Of a stretch of DNA of 64,000 nucleotides, positions 1 to 10,735 are shown in pieces; position 1 is the stretch's first letter, and every line of letters starts with the position of its first letter. The notes under the pieces were generated by a model. That model worked only from the letters and a program-made list of their open reading frames with translations, was not told the DNA's origin and made no database searches. The position numbers were made by a program, and so were the translations under genes. This DNA comes from Uranotaenia lowii (Eukaryota; Arthropoda; Insecta; Diptera; Culicidae): the NCBI RefSeq assembly GCF_029784155.1, contig NC_073691.1, positions 23,233,639 through 23,297,638 on the forward strand, written 5' to 3'.

Positions 1-1029
1 TGGTGTTTAAAAAAAAGTGTGGGTTCCTAATGACCGGTCACGCACAATTTCTTTGTTTTTAACGCATGTATTGTGTCAAATGTGTAAATTATAAGAAGAA
101 TTTAGTTCGATTATGTTAGAAAATGATGTTTTATCGCTGAAAGTAACCGGTTACTTGAGGCTGTTTGCCTGGAATCATCATTTTGTCAGTCAACGCACTT
201 TGTTACAATTTGTCAAAAATTTGCGGGAAAAATTTCACAAAATGTTTTCTCTCAAGTTCCTCAAAATGCTTTTGACAGCTCGTTATATGGAAAATACTAA
301 AAAGAACAGTTTCCGTGTTGTTAGGTAGTTTTTCCTTAAGAAAACCTTATTGATACCCAAAAAAGTCGAGTGGGCGGTAATAGGGCCAGTTGAACACCTC
401 AAAATTTAGTTAATTATTTTGAAAAGCGCACATTTTTCGCATTCCACTAAATTTTTAATTGAAAGTAGAGCAGTTTTGAGATGTATTGGAAAAGAAAGCG
501 AATAAGAATCTGCCGTGGTTTTTTTATTACACATGTTTGAAGTTGAAAAACCTCTTAACTGGGCGGTAGATGGTGACATGATGGTATGTATAGTTCTCAA
601 ACTCCAAACTGTGCTGATTCTGGTACACTGCACACTGGCACTGGCACTACCCATTACGCTATCCGTGCCTCATTCACTGCTCAGGAGGTTCTGAAATTTT
701 GGAGTGATCTAGAATCCGTCGAAGGGCCCCGATAGATTTCCATCGTCATGGCCATGGTATAACACATTGTAGCTTCTCCTGAATCCTGACACATACATCG
801 TTCAGTATGACATTCATGTCTTTGAAAAATCGTATTTTTGAAAAATGGTCTCAATATCTTTAACGGCGTGTTCGTAAACTGATTTGTTTGGGGGATGCAT
901 CGATTTGTTTGGTAGATGTCAAATCACCTTCCAATGCTTTTGCATACAGTTTGTTTAATTTACGAACGCCAGCATCGATAGAAAAAATCACTTCGATAGA
1001 ACAAATCAATTTACGTACACGTCGTAATT
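1..1029. other. Unassigned AT-rich stretch
   Basis: No gene recognised. Short open frames on both strands show no familiar motif. The right end passes directly into a reverse-transcriptase relic, so part of this may be older retroelement sequence too decayed to read. Confidence 0.4.
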
Positions 1030-1321
1030 CTTACATCCGGCAACCCTCATCGTGTGAGAATTACCGATCCATTCTCAACAGTTTCTCAGAAGTGCTCGAA
1101 GTTCTGATATATAAAAAGCAAAATACCTACTTCCGATATTTGCGGAATTTCAGCACGGTTTTGTAAAGAAAAGATGGACTGTGATAAACCTGATGTACTT
1201 TGTTGATTATCTACATACCGCAATGTATAAAGAAAAAAACAGCAAGCACCTAGATTCAATGTGCATTGATTTTTCCAACGCCTTCGGCAAAGTACCTCAT
1301 TGCGCACTACTACACTACACT
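1030..1321 (+). pseudogene. Non-LTR reverse transcriptase fragment
   Basis: This is a short relic of a Jockey/CR1-type reverse transcriptase, split over two frames. The first part (about 1045-1120) reads like the conserved NYRPISIL block, seen here as CENYRSILNSFSEVLE. After a frame change at about 1150, it reads QHGFVKKRW, then a linker, then the catalytic block CIDFSNAFGKVPHC at about 1262-1303. The active enzyme normally has DFSKAFD at this place. No endonuclease and no YADD block follow on this strand before the LTR element at 1474. It is non-functional and its exact family is unclear. Confidence 0.6.
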
Positions 1322-1473
1322 AAGGGTCCGGCACCGATTTTCCGACTCATATGAATTTTCTTCGGAAAACATCCCTCGATACGTTGAAGTCGAAGAGCTC
1401 GAAAAAGGTTGAACGTTTTTATAACACCGATGTAAGCACTATTGGCTCCGTAGTTGTTCAACCGAATGGGAAC

Positions 1474-1605
1474 TGTGGTAACTTGCCCTCAATTTCCGGA
1501 TGAAGAAAACACCACTCTACTTGTCAGCTGTATAATGTAATCTATATTTTCTCAAACCTCTTCTCAAAACCTACTTAGATACTATTAATAATGTAAAGTA
1601 GCACA
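1474..1605 (-). repeat. LTR (3' LTR of the minus-strand element)
   Basis: It is a direct repeat of the copy at 2795-2925, with a few substitutions and small indels. It starts TGTGGTAACTTGCC and ends GTAGCACA. Similarity stops abruptly at both ends, which defines the LTR boundaries. Confidence 0.75.
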
Positions 1606-1702
1606 TCTCGTTTTTTGTATAATTTTTAAAATCGAATTTTTTTTTTAAATTATGGTACAATTACATTTACAAAACGAAATCATTAAATCTTTGAGGTAAT
1701 CT

Positions 1703-2794
1703 TTAAGTTCGTTGATTATTAGTTACTTGTTCGTCTTCAAAACCACGGAAAATGTCTTCGGCTTCAATTGATGAGTTATTGGGATCTGTTGAATTTGCAG
1801 GTTGTTGAAATACTGGAATATCAGAACTGTTAGTTGAATCTTCTCCAGAATTTCTTTCGTCCAAAGGCGCATCTGGTTGCGGATCTTGTCTTATTTTTTT
1901 TGAAGTGTGCGATATTTCTCTCAATTGTTCGGCCTGCCTCTGGATCTTCCACTATCGCTCTAGGTCCTGTTCGATCAACGACTTTATATTTAGTTTTGTT
2001 GAAAGTAGTTGCAAGCTTGTTGGATGGTAGAAGATTTTCCATCAATACAGTATCACCTGTTTCGATATTGGACTCCTGGGCGAGTCTTCTACGATCCCCT
2101 CTTTCTTTTCCTTTTTGTTTATTTATTCGATCAAGATCACGCAAATCAGATGATTGCGGCGCTGTTTCAATATCTTCGATTGATGGTAACTTTGAACGTA
2201 TAGTTCGTCCTAGGCATAATTCTGTTGGAGTTTTCCCAATCGTAGAATGAGGTGTTGTATAATACATCATCAAATATTCGTTCAAATCTTTCTTCCAGTC
2301 ACGGTTTAATGCATTACATATTTGAAGTCTTTTTAAAAGAGACCTATTTTGCCGTTCTACTAGGCCATTCTCCTGTGGCCAATAAGGTGCTGTATGATTC
2401 AGAACCACGCCATGAACTTTACAAAACTCACCGAATTCTTTGCCAACAAACTGTTTGGCGTTGTCAAGTGTAATAGTTCGAGGATAACCCAAACTAGTAA
2501 ATATTTTTGTGAGTCTTTCAACAGTGTCCCGCGCACTGATTCTTGCCATGATTTCAACTTCTTTGTATCTGCTGAAGTAATCCACAATAACAAGCAAATA
2601 CTCTCCTGATGGAAGTGGCCCCAAAAAGTCAATTGAAACATAAACCCACGGTTTTGTGGGTAGCTCTCGTCTGCTCATCGGTATTGGTTTGCTTGGTAAT
2701 CCAATAAGTTGGCAACCTTCACATTTTGAAACATGCTCTTTAGCTTCACGGTCCATAGACGGCCACCAAGCTCGATCCCATCCTCGTCGCCAGA
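1703..2794 (-). pseudogene. Ty3/gypsy integrase, truncated and frameshifted
   Basis: Integrase joins retrotransposon DNA to the host chromosome. The frame shows the end of the zinc-binding domain (HVSKCEGCQ; the N-terminal histidine is lost). The DDE catalytic core follows: D in SIDFLGPLP, D in TLDNAKQF and E in WPQENGLVERQ. It ends in a C-terminal domain with a TGDTVLM block. Near 1890-1925 the frame shifts in a T-run. The acidic C-terminal tail continues in another frame and ends by 1703. The N-terminus reads straight into the LTR at 2795 with no ATG, so this is the leftover of a larger Pol polyprotein and not a complete gene. Confidence 0.8.
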
Positions 2795-2925
2795 TGTGGT
2801 AACTTGCCCTCAATTTCCGGATGAAGAAAACACCACTCTACTTGTCAGATGTATAATGTAATCTATATTTTCTCAAACCTCTTCTATAACCTACTTAGAT
2901 ACTATTAATAATGTATGGTAGCACA
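2795..2925 (-). repeat. LTR (5' LTR of the minus-strand element)
   Basis: It is the second copy of the repeat at 1474-1605. On the minus strand it runs directly into integrase codons, with no primer-binding site or gag between. The deletion therefore removed everything from the LTR edge to the integrase zinc domain. Confidence 0.75.
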
Positions 2926-2929
2926 GGAA

Positions 2930-3870
2930 TAAACAGTTGAAGGTCCTGGTTTCTCAGTCCACGGGGTCTCACACTAAGAGAAATAGCTTCCAGTAGCGTA
3001 GGACAATCGGTTAGCAATTTCAGTAGATCGGCAACGAAAGAGGCTCATGTTGCATTTCTTCGAGCTTGAAGAGTATCACATCGATGTTCGTAGCTTGGCA
3101 TGTGAAACGGGTCTTGCCAGTTAAGGTGGCTGAGGGCATAACGCAAAAACCGCCGCTGGACGAGCCGATCGGTACCGTTCTGGTAGTAGGGACATCAGAC
3201 AGCTGACGCGTATTCGAGGATGAATCGAACTTGTAGTATAAGAACAACAATACCTTTGAATATGTTTCCTTGTTCTTTACTTTTACTACTAGCATGCCAT
3301 CTTAGAACAAGAAAGTATAATAAACGTTCTAGTGTCAACTACCATCTAGTGCAGACCTTCTGAAGTTAGTTCATTTTTACGGACACTTTGTTGGGTTAGA
3401 AGTACTCCGCACAAAAATGCTGCCGTCTTCGTGAGAGACTGATGACTGCACATTTACTGCGATTCAGAGGCAGGCAGTTGATGTCGCACCACTGTGCGAA
3501 TAGATTGAACTGGTTTTGCAGCAAATAAATGTCTTCCTGACCTGAGCTTGAAAGATCAGTCTCACAGAAGTCAGTAAACCAGGCATTAATCGGTTTAAGA
3601 AAGGTAAATGGTATACCGTCCGGGCCTGTAGCGGGGTAGTTTTTGAGCTTTTGCCGAGGCTTTAGATATAATCGCACTCTCCACATGTTCTGGGGATGTT
3701 GAAGCAGTAGCAAAGGTACTCGAGAATTTTTGAGCAAATTGAGTTTGCAGTGTTGCTATCCAGAAACATGTGAGTTGGAATACCAGGTTCATTCCACTGA
3801 CTTTTGACATGCTTCCAGATCGATTTTTGGTTGGACTTGAACTTGGTACCACCATCAGGCATTATCTGGC
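2930..3870 (-). pseudogene. Non-LTR reverse transcriptase relic
   Basis: Pieces of one Jockey/CR1-type polymerase can be followed from right to left. A linker resembling SIWKHVKSQWNEPGIPT lies at about 3770-3830. The GPDGIPFTFLK block follows near 3595-3625. A block like FNLFAQWCDINCLPLNRSKC, normally found after YADD, lies near 3440-3510. The C-terminal part, LEYASAV through LNWQDPF and YEHRCDTLQ, is at about 3040-3230. The fingers-palm region with SGVPQG and YADD has been deleted. Stops and frameshifts are present, so it is dead. The family assignment is by motif only. Confidence 0.7.
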
Positions 3871-4253
3871 TACCAAGATACTGGGCACTCCCCTTTCTCA
3901 GCTGGTTGCCAAGCTACCACGAAATTTTTTTTGAGTTGTTTTTCATCGACTTTTTTTTGTGAAGGTCCCATAGGCCCAATTGGGTCCTTCCTCCACCCCA
4001 TACGCTTCTTTAGAAGTGGGACCCCACTTCACACCTCCGGAGGGACAGTTTATCCTATGGATAATTTTGTTTGCATTATTTTATCTAATTCTGTACGACT
4101 TGTTTGTCGAACTTCCGCGTATGTCCATCACCGTACAATTTTATATCTGGTATTTCGCCAGATCTTCATCACAAGCATATCATCCTTTTTAGGATTAGTC
4201 ATTATTTCAAATTGTCTATTTAACGTGTTGTATTGCCAGTTTCTTGAAAGTGT

Positions 4254-5050
4254 TTATGTTTGAACTGTCTTTGATATTCTGCGGCAGGTTGTTATCGATT
4301 TGCTTTTTCCGATATTGATTTTGAGACCCGCTGCCTTGAAGCTTTCGGTGAGATCGTCGTGTTTGCTCTTCATATCCGGATGTCTCTGAACGAGCAAAAC
4401 AATATCATCAATCAGGTCGAGGTCGTTTAGTTGCTCCGCTCCATTGTCGCAGGATTCCACAACAATCTTCGGTTTGGTCTACAGTCAATCGATTCAGTAA
4501 AGATCTCATCCATTACGATGAGAAAGAGTAGCGTTGATAAGATACATCCTTGTCTCACTCCAGCAGTTACCGGGATTGGATCGGACTAGACATCGTCGTG
4601 CAAGACCTTGCACGAAAATGCCTCGTACTGTGTTACGTTGAGATGGACTAGCTTCTCTGGGACTACTCGTCGTCTAAGAGCAGCCCAGATGTTTTCGTGG
4701 ATCAGTCGGTCAAATGATTTTTCGAATTCAACGAACACCAGCAGAAGAGAGTCATGGAATTCGTTGATTTGTTCCAGTATTATTCGTAGCGCTGTGATGT
4801 AGTTTACATATGATTATCCGGGCCGGAATGCAGCTTGTTGCCGACGGAGAGTAGCGTCGACCTTCTCCTGGATACTGTTCAAGATTACCTTGCAGAGAAC
4901 TTTGAGGGTTGTACAGATCGAAGTTATGCCACGCTAGTTACCGCACTCTGTCAGGTCTCCTTTCTCTGGGACCTTTACGAGGATATCCTGCATCCAGTCG
5001 GCCGAAAATGTTGCAGCATCCCAGATGTCAGCGAGTGGTCTCACACAGCA
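4254..5050 (-). pseudogene. RTE-clade reverse transcriptase relic
   Basis: On the minus strand an RTE-type polymerase is readable with interruptions. DWMQDILVKVPEKGDL lies near 4950-5000. A block like VLCKVILNSIQEKVDATLRR follows near 4850-4905. GVRQGC with LFLIVMDEIF is near 4510-4570. The catalytic YADD region is degraded to LIDDIVLL near 4390-4425, followed by LTESFKAAGLKINIGKSK. Stop codons interrupt the frame, for example after the GDLTECGN block. The apurinic endonuclease domain lies outside the readable part. RTE elements are common in mosquito genomes; this copy is inactive. Confidence 0.75.
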
Positions 5051-5474
5051 TGACGCTATGAAAACAAATGAAACCTTAATGATGCATAATTAAGTTGTCA
5101 TGGAAAAGTGAACACCTTTACTTCGGTATTGATCGTTTTGATCAGCCATCATTTACCCACACATTGATACTTAAATGAAACCTAGTTTTGCCATCTGGAA
5201 AAATACAACACTAAATTATGCTAACATTTGAAAATTGATAGCTAGTTTTAGTTACAGGTTGCTATTGATTCAGTTAACAAAGTACGTTCGACAACACTAT
5301 TCTCATATGCGCTCCTTTTCTTCACCATAGTGTTTCGTTTCTCGGAGTTCCTCAGGGAAGTTATTTTGGTCTCCTTTTTTTCTCATTGAGCATCATTGGG
5401 GCCCGACAAACAAGGGATACTTTCGAAGAACTCACCAAAAATAAACGTGACCGCGGTTTTTTTTTGTTTTCTTC

Positions 5475-7789
5475 TAAATTTTTTTACACAGTATTTATTT
5501 ATTGATTAACTCTCTTTTTATTTTTTCTTGGTATTCTACCGAGCGAGAAATAATAAAATGAAAAATAAAACGAGTCAAAGAGGGAATTTTTGCTCGATTA
5601 TCCTACATTATTTTTTGTTTTTTCTTCATCTTCTTCCTTCTTTTTCCCTTTCTTCACATTTGCATCATCGCCTTCTTCCTGCTGTTTTCACTCTGCGCAA
5701 CTGTTTACCTACAACTGTAAGTTTTTTTGTTGTTTTTTCCATTATTAGCTTCTCAACTTATACTTTCGTTTATAGTTTGTTTTGTTTCTATTTTAATTTT
5801 CAGTTATTGGCTTCTTCCTTCTCATTTGTTTTTGTATGTTTTACTTCATTTATTTTCGTTCTTTCTACTAGAGTTGGTTTATAACTGTGTTTTGTATGTT
5901 AATTTTCATCTCTTGTATTTTTTTTTAAGTTATAGTCCACCTTAAATGAAGTTCGTTTTTCTGTTTTATTAATTTGTTGTAGTAGGTAGTAGTAGTTGTT
6001 GTTTGCACAAAGTATCGAGAGAATGAGAATTATTTGAAAGAAAAAAAACTATAATTTTGAGACCGCACAGAACGGCATCCTCCTGGAGAAACCACCGTTG
6101 TTGTTGCTCGGTTCTAGACCCACTAACCACCAACTTCTCTCAACCAACCCGTCGTCGTCGTCGTCGATTCCGGAGGTTTTTGGTACACAACAAATCAATC
6201 GAAAGATACGCAAAAAGCCGGCTAGAGGTACCTATTGATTGATCAAGAGACATGACAAACATAAACAATACAGAGGGGGTAGGGATAACACGTTGTTGCT
6301 TTTTGTTGTAGTTGGTCACAAATTGGTTGTATTTAATTTGAGTGTTTATTTCATTTTTTTCTCTTTTTGTATTGGTTTGCAACGGTTATTTGTGTTGGGT
6401 TTTTTCATTTATTTTCTTTTGTTACACAGTAATAGTTAGCAATAGTTATTGGTAGTGTGGGTGCCTAGTTGTAGTAGCTGTGGATGATGAAATATTTATC
6501 GATAGATGAACCAGATGAACAGGATGTTTGCGGTTGATTCTTGTCAATTTTTTTTCTTAATTCACGCTTGTATTAAATGTTGGGAATAATGCTGCAGAAA
6601 AAGAACTCGAATAGTAAAACGTTCACTTTATTCTGACGGATTGGAAAGGAACGAGACCACGATGATTTTACTTTTGTATTCTTCTTTTAACACTACTAAC
6701 ATATGGATGAATGGATTTTTTTTTGTGGAGGGGAATATGTACCTATATGAATGAATGTAATCTTTTTAAGGGTGAAAGTTTGTCGTTTCAAAATGTGTCG
6801 TTTGTTTGTATGTATGTATGTATTTGTTTGTTTGAGTGAGATGCCCTGTGAGGCGATGATTCGTCCGGCAGGACCAGACAAGCCATGGCAGAAACAATAG
6901 ACGGGAAGTGCAGTTCTGTTTGTTTTTCGTCAGTTTCTGCAAGTCGCTGGTCTGTGCCGAACGAATCATCATCAAACGCCCTCTTCTGGGGTCATCTCAA
7001 ATCTTTGCAGCAAAAAAGCGCGAATGCCTCCTCGCGCGCGTTATCTTGCTTTAATCAATATTTAAATTACTAATAATTATAGTTAATTTTACATACGTTT
7101 TGTTTACCTTCTTGGCAAAACTTATACCGAAGAGAGGGTTTGTTTTTTCTCTTATTTTTCTCAGTTGACATGTGGCTGTACTCCAATAATGTTTGACTCT
7201 TTTCCAGTTCCAAGCTCAATGAAAACAAATTTATTTTCATTCCTCTGCAGGTTTTTCTTCCTTTACTTCAAACTTCTCTGTCTCGCATCAGGCTATAATC
7301 CATTGTAATCATTCGAACGCTTTTCTTCACACAACAACCCTACTACACCTGTTCCGTCTCTCTAATAATTTGTTTTACAACACTTTTTTCTGTTTGTCAT
7401 TCCGTTTCCTTATTCTTCCTTTTCTCTCTCTTCTTCATTCTAACGTCCTATAGGATGTCTCCGACATCCGTTTTATCCGTAAATTTTGCTGCTGATTTTT
7501 CAAGATTATTTTTTATAGTGGTTTGCTCGCAATATAATTCCTTGCTCGCTAATCCCTCTATTTGTTTCGTTTCCGCTTTTTTAATCGTTTTACTTGTGAA
7601 TCTGCCACCCGCTGCTACTAAACGGTTTCTCTCTTGCTGCGCTACCACTAACTTTCGCCTATCTCTTTTTGTTTTTTTGTGTTTTTTTTTTCACTTCTTC
7701 TCTGTTTTGTTTTGCTTCTCTTCTGTTTTACTCTCAATTAGTAATAGTAATTATATATTTTATACATAAAAAAATGAATTTTAAAAGTT
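5475..7789 (-). other. Probable 3' UTR of the casein kinase I alpha gene
   Basis: The region follows the kinase stop codon and is A-rich on the minus strand, with little transposon sequence. Minus-strand AATAAA signals occur at 6627-6632 and, overlapping, at 5494-5503. Either could end the transcript, so the left limit is uncertain. Open frames here (such as 66 codons at 7448-7648) look fortuitous. A run of CGT triplets lies at about 6150-6170. Confidence 0.5.
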
Positions 7790-7964
7790 CTATTTCTCAG
7801 TTTCTGTGGGTTGCTTATCCTTATCGCGCCGTTCCTCGCGGATCGGCTCGCCGGGGGCCGTGTGGAGCAGCGTGCTCGTACCGCCCTTCAGGATCCCTCG
7901 CTGTTTCAGCATCGTCCAGTCGAAGGTGTAGTCGTATTGGTGATTTAGTGTACGGAAAAGGATT
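7790..7964 (-). CDS. CkIalpha: Casein kinase I alpha, last coding exon
   Basis: The exon encodes 58 codons. [20 protein letters not shown] is the near-invariant end of the CK1-alpha kinase domain in animals. It is followed by a variable hydrophilic tail ending [11 protein letters not shown] and a TAG stop at 7790-7792. CK1-alpha is a Ser/Thr kinase that acts in the cytoplasm on beta-catenin/Armadillo (Wnt) and Ci (Hedgehog). On the minus strand the exon is preceded by a T-rich tract and TTATTTTCAG. The first base completes an arginine codon (R of FRILF). The catalytic lobe is not here; upstream exons must lie at higher coordinates. The tail differs from the vertebrate one and shares the DKDK pattern with what I recall of the fly protein. 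Identity is strong; whether the locus is intact cannot be judged. Confidence 0.9.
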
Positions 7965-7990
7965 CTGAAAATAAGCGAAAAAAAAAACAA
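7965..7990 (-). promoter_or_regulatory. Splice acceptor of the CK1-alpha last exon
   Basis: On the minus strand a run of T residues is followed by CGCTTATTTTCAG and then AATCCTTTTCCG. This is a strong polypyrimidine tract with an AG dinucleotide at 7965-7966, placed exactly where the conserved protein sequence begins. Confidence 0.8.
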
Positions 7991-10026
7991 GATTAGATTT
8001 TAAACAAAGAAGAGAAAATAGATGACACAGGAATGAAGATTATAAATAAGACGAACAGAGAAAAAAAAAATTATTTGGCTCTCAAAAATAACAATGCCTA
8101 AAAAATCAATATCCTGGAAATCGAAATTTTAATTTAAAGCAAACACAAAGGTAAGCAACTCTCCTTGCAAACCTTTATTCAGCCAATTTAATACTTTGAA
8201 ATCAAGCAATCAATGAATACGGAATTTAAGTTTCATTAATTAATTTTGATGGTAATATTTCTAAAAAAAGCTGCCTTTCATAACATCGATTATTTTTTTA
8301 GTATTTAAGTTCCCACTGCAACATCGAAGCCGGTGGACCACATAGCTGATTCACCTTTCCGTTTCATCGGGGCGCGTGGAAGCCAATCTTTAATTAGTTC
8401 CAGCTAGTATCAATGTTTCATCATTAGGTAACGGAAGAAAAAAAAAAGCTTCCATCAAAAGATGGTAGTTAGTCATCATCCACTGAATGGTAAATCATCG
8501 ACAGCAACGCAATTGCTGTCAACTTCCGTAACTCGATCGGCATCTTGAAAGTAGCAACATCAAAACAAAATATGCACAAGTAGGTACGCCAAACTCTTCT
8601 CCAAGGAATGAAACCGTACTGAAAATCCGACCCTCGTCGACATCGTTCTTCGGTTTTCGTTTTCTAAACCCCACAGCAATGCTTTCGAGGACACTTGCCA
8701 GCAGCCCACAATGATGCTGATGATGATGGTTCAATCACGACGGTACTTCAATGGCATAACAGGCGGAGGCGCCTCCGGATTTTATCACTGAAAAGCAGTT
8801 TTGACTTACTGATGAATTGGCGATAGTCGGACAAAACAGAAACAGATGAGATAACAGGAAAAAAAGACACGATATCTATCATTCGTGATATTTTAATTTT
8901 TCTGTTAGAAAAATTGTTACCCAAGGGTAACGATCTGTGACCCTGGTGATTCAATATGTGCATAATTGCAATTTCATCACCAATAGACGCGCTGCTCGCG
9001 ATATCGGTCGTTAAACACAATTTAGCCATCGATATCTTGTTTTAGTAGATCCGAAATGGAAACGAAACAGCCGGCAACAGGACGTAGCGCCGCCGTCGTG
9101 ACAACCGCCCCTAGGAAACGCTGACCTCATCATATTTGCAATGATAATGATGTCTGGGGGGAGGACCAACTGACTCTGATTTGCCTCGTAAATACTGCAA
9201 CGATGGATGGCAGCGGTGCTTTAGCCATGAAGATAGCGTATAACAATTCAGTCAGCCAGTTCGCTAACGCCGAAGAGAGAAGAAACAAACGAAAACCGCA
9301 AGCTTTCAAAGGAGAAATCAAACAAAAACATTGCTGCCCTACAAAAACAACAACAAGGGGCCCATCAGAAGGAGATGATGCAATGGGTAGCTGCGTCGGC
9401 CAAGCCAAGCCAAGTCGTCATCATCATCGTCATTACAATCGGTTATGGTGGTCTATGCCTCGCGGAGCTAGAGGGCCGTGAAACTCGAGGTCTCAATGCG
9501 TACCACCCACAAATACCAGCCCGAATCGAGGGTGGGTGACAAATACCCGCACCCGTATAGTGTCGATTTGTCCATGCTGCGCCGTCATAACATATCAGCA
9601 TAAAAGTAGTAGGTACACGAAAAAAAAAAATCGAAAAAAAAAACATTCAAGATGGACCCGCGAACGTTGGGCTGTTTAGGTTTTGAAAAGTAAAAGACCT
9701 AGATTTTCCCATGGCAGAAAACAATCGGCCGAGTGAGCGGGCTACAATCACTAATTGATATATAACCAACCAAGCAAAGAAACACCAATAACAACGGCCG
9801 AAGCAAGCGAAAACTGACAGCATTATTATGCTCGGTATGCAGTCGGTTCTATGTGGTTTTGTTCCATTTAGGGTGATTCTCAGCTACATTCATTTCCTCT
9901 AGAGGAAAAGTTTCGTTTCAAAATCATAAACATTTCTTATAAAGCACAAAAAGTGTATTTGGACCTACTGAAAAATCCCGTTAAAAAAACTGGCATCATT
10001 GTTTAAGTATTTGAAAATAAAGGAAC
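7991..10026 (-). other. Probable intron of the CK1-alpha gene
   Basis: This is mostly unique sequence of mixed composition without a recognisable exon. Frames at 9130-9408 and 8748-9029 carry no known motif. No casein kinase motifs (HRDIKPDNF, GSGSFG) were seen. It is interpreted as intron only because it lies upstream of the last exon. Confidence 0.4.
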
Positions 10027-10630
10027 CATGCGGTATCGTTTTTTGAAAAGGGCATATACGCCAATTGTAAACAAACTCAGTTACTAGCATACACGTATTA
10101 AACTTTCTTTTTTACATCTGAAAAAAATGATTCTCTTTATAATTTTCTGATTTTAGTGTAGTTTAGTTTGATTTTTTAAATAAGGCGAATAGGTTTTTTT
10201 TCTGAGTGTGTAATCACGATGCTAGTTCGCCCCCTTCATCTCACGAGCGAAAAGCATTTTTTTGTTATTATTTGGCAAGGTTTTTCCCCTCCAAATCGCG
10301 AACAAAAAGGCCAATAGTAATTTCGGAATCGACAAAGGGCATTCAGTCATTCTGGATTTAAAAAAGGCGCTCACATTTTGGCGAATAGACAAAAAATTAG
10401 AAAACAAATTTATTCATCTTTATGATAACAATCACAAAAAAAACCTATATTTAGATACCTCTCGCGAAATGAAATTATACTTATTCTTAAGAAGTTTAGG
10501 TACTAAGTGAGGAAAATGATTAGATACAGCGAAATAGGCAATTGATTATACTTTCTCAAACTTTCAATGCGTTTTTTCTCAAAACAGAGGTCTTGGCGTA
10601 TCGGTCCTTTTCAAAAATCGATACCGCATT
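10027..10630. mobile_element. MITE-like element with about 35 bp inverted ends
   Basis: The left end ATGCGGTATCG...TTTTTGAAAAGG...ACGCC (10028-10062) reappears inverted at 10596-10630. The intervening 530 bp holds no transposase. It is a non-autonomous DNA-transposon-like unit of unknown superfamily. Confidence 0.55.
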
Positions 10631-10735
10631 GTCGAAGAACAAATCTTTGTCTAGAAAACAAACGTGGAATATTTCATTTCGTCAATAACTCAGCAAAGCG
10701 ACTAAAATAAATTTTGCAAGATGGTGGAATCGATC

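Larger units (their letters stand above)
1474..2925 (-). mobile_element. Internally deleted Ty3/gypsy LTR retrotransposon
   Basis: Two near-identical direct repeats of about 131 bp (1474-1605 and 2795-2925) both begin TGTGG and end GCACA, as LTRs do. They flank an internal region of about 1.2 kb that encodes only integrase on the minus strand. Gag, protease, reverse transcriptase and RNase H are all missing. The flanking bases GGAAC (left) and GGAAT (right) may be a decayed 5 bp target-site duplication. The short LTR and the integrase style suggest a mag-like lineage, but that is an inference. Confidence 0.75.

Noticed and set aside
5528..5945. Hydrophobic plus-strand frames resembling membrane proteins
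   Set aside because: They are made of T-rich sequence (Phe, Leu, Ser), which is the complement of the A-rich kinase 3' UTR.
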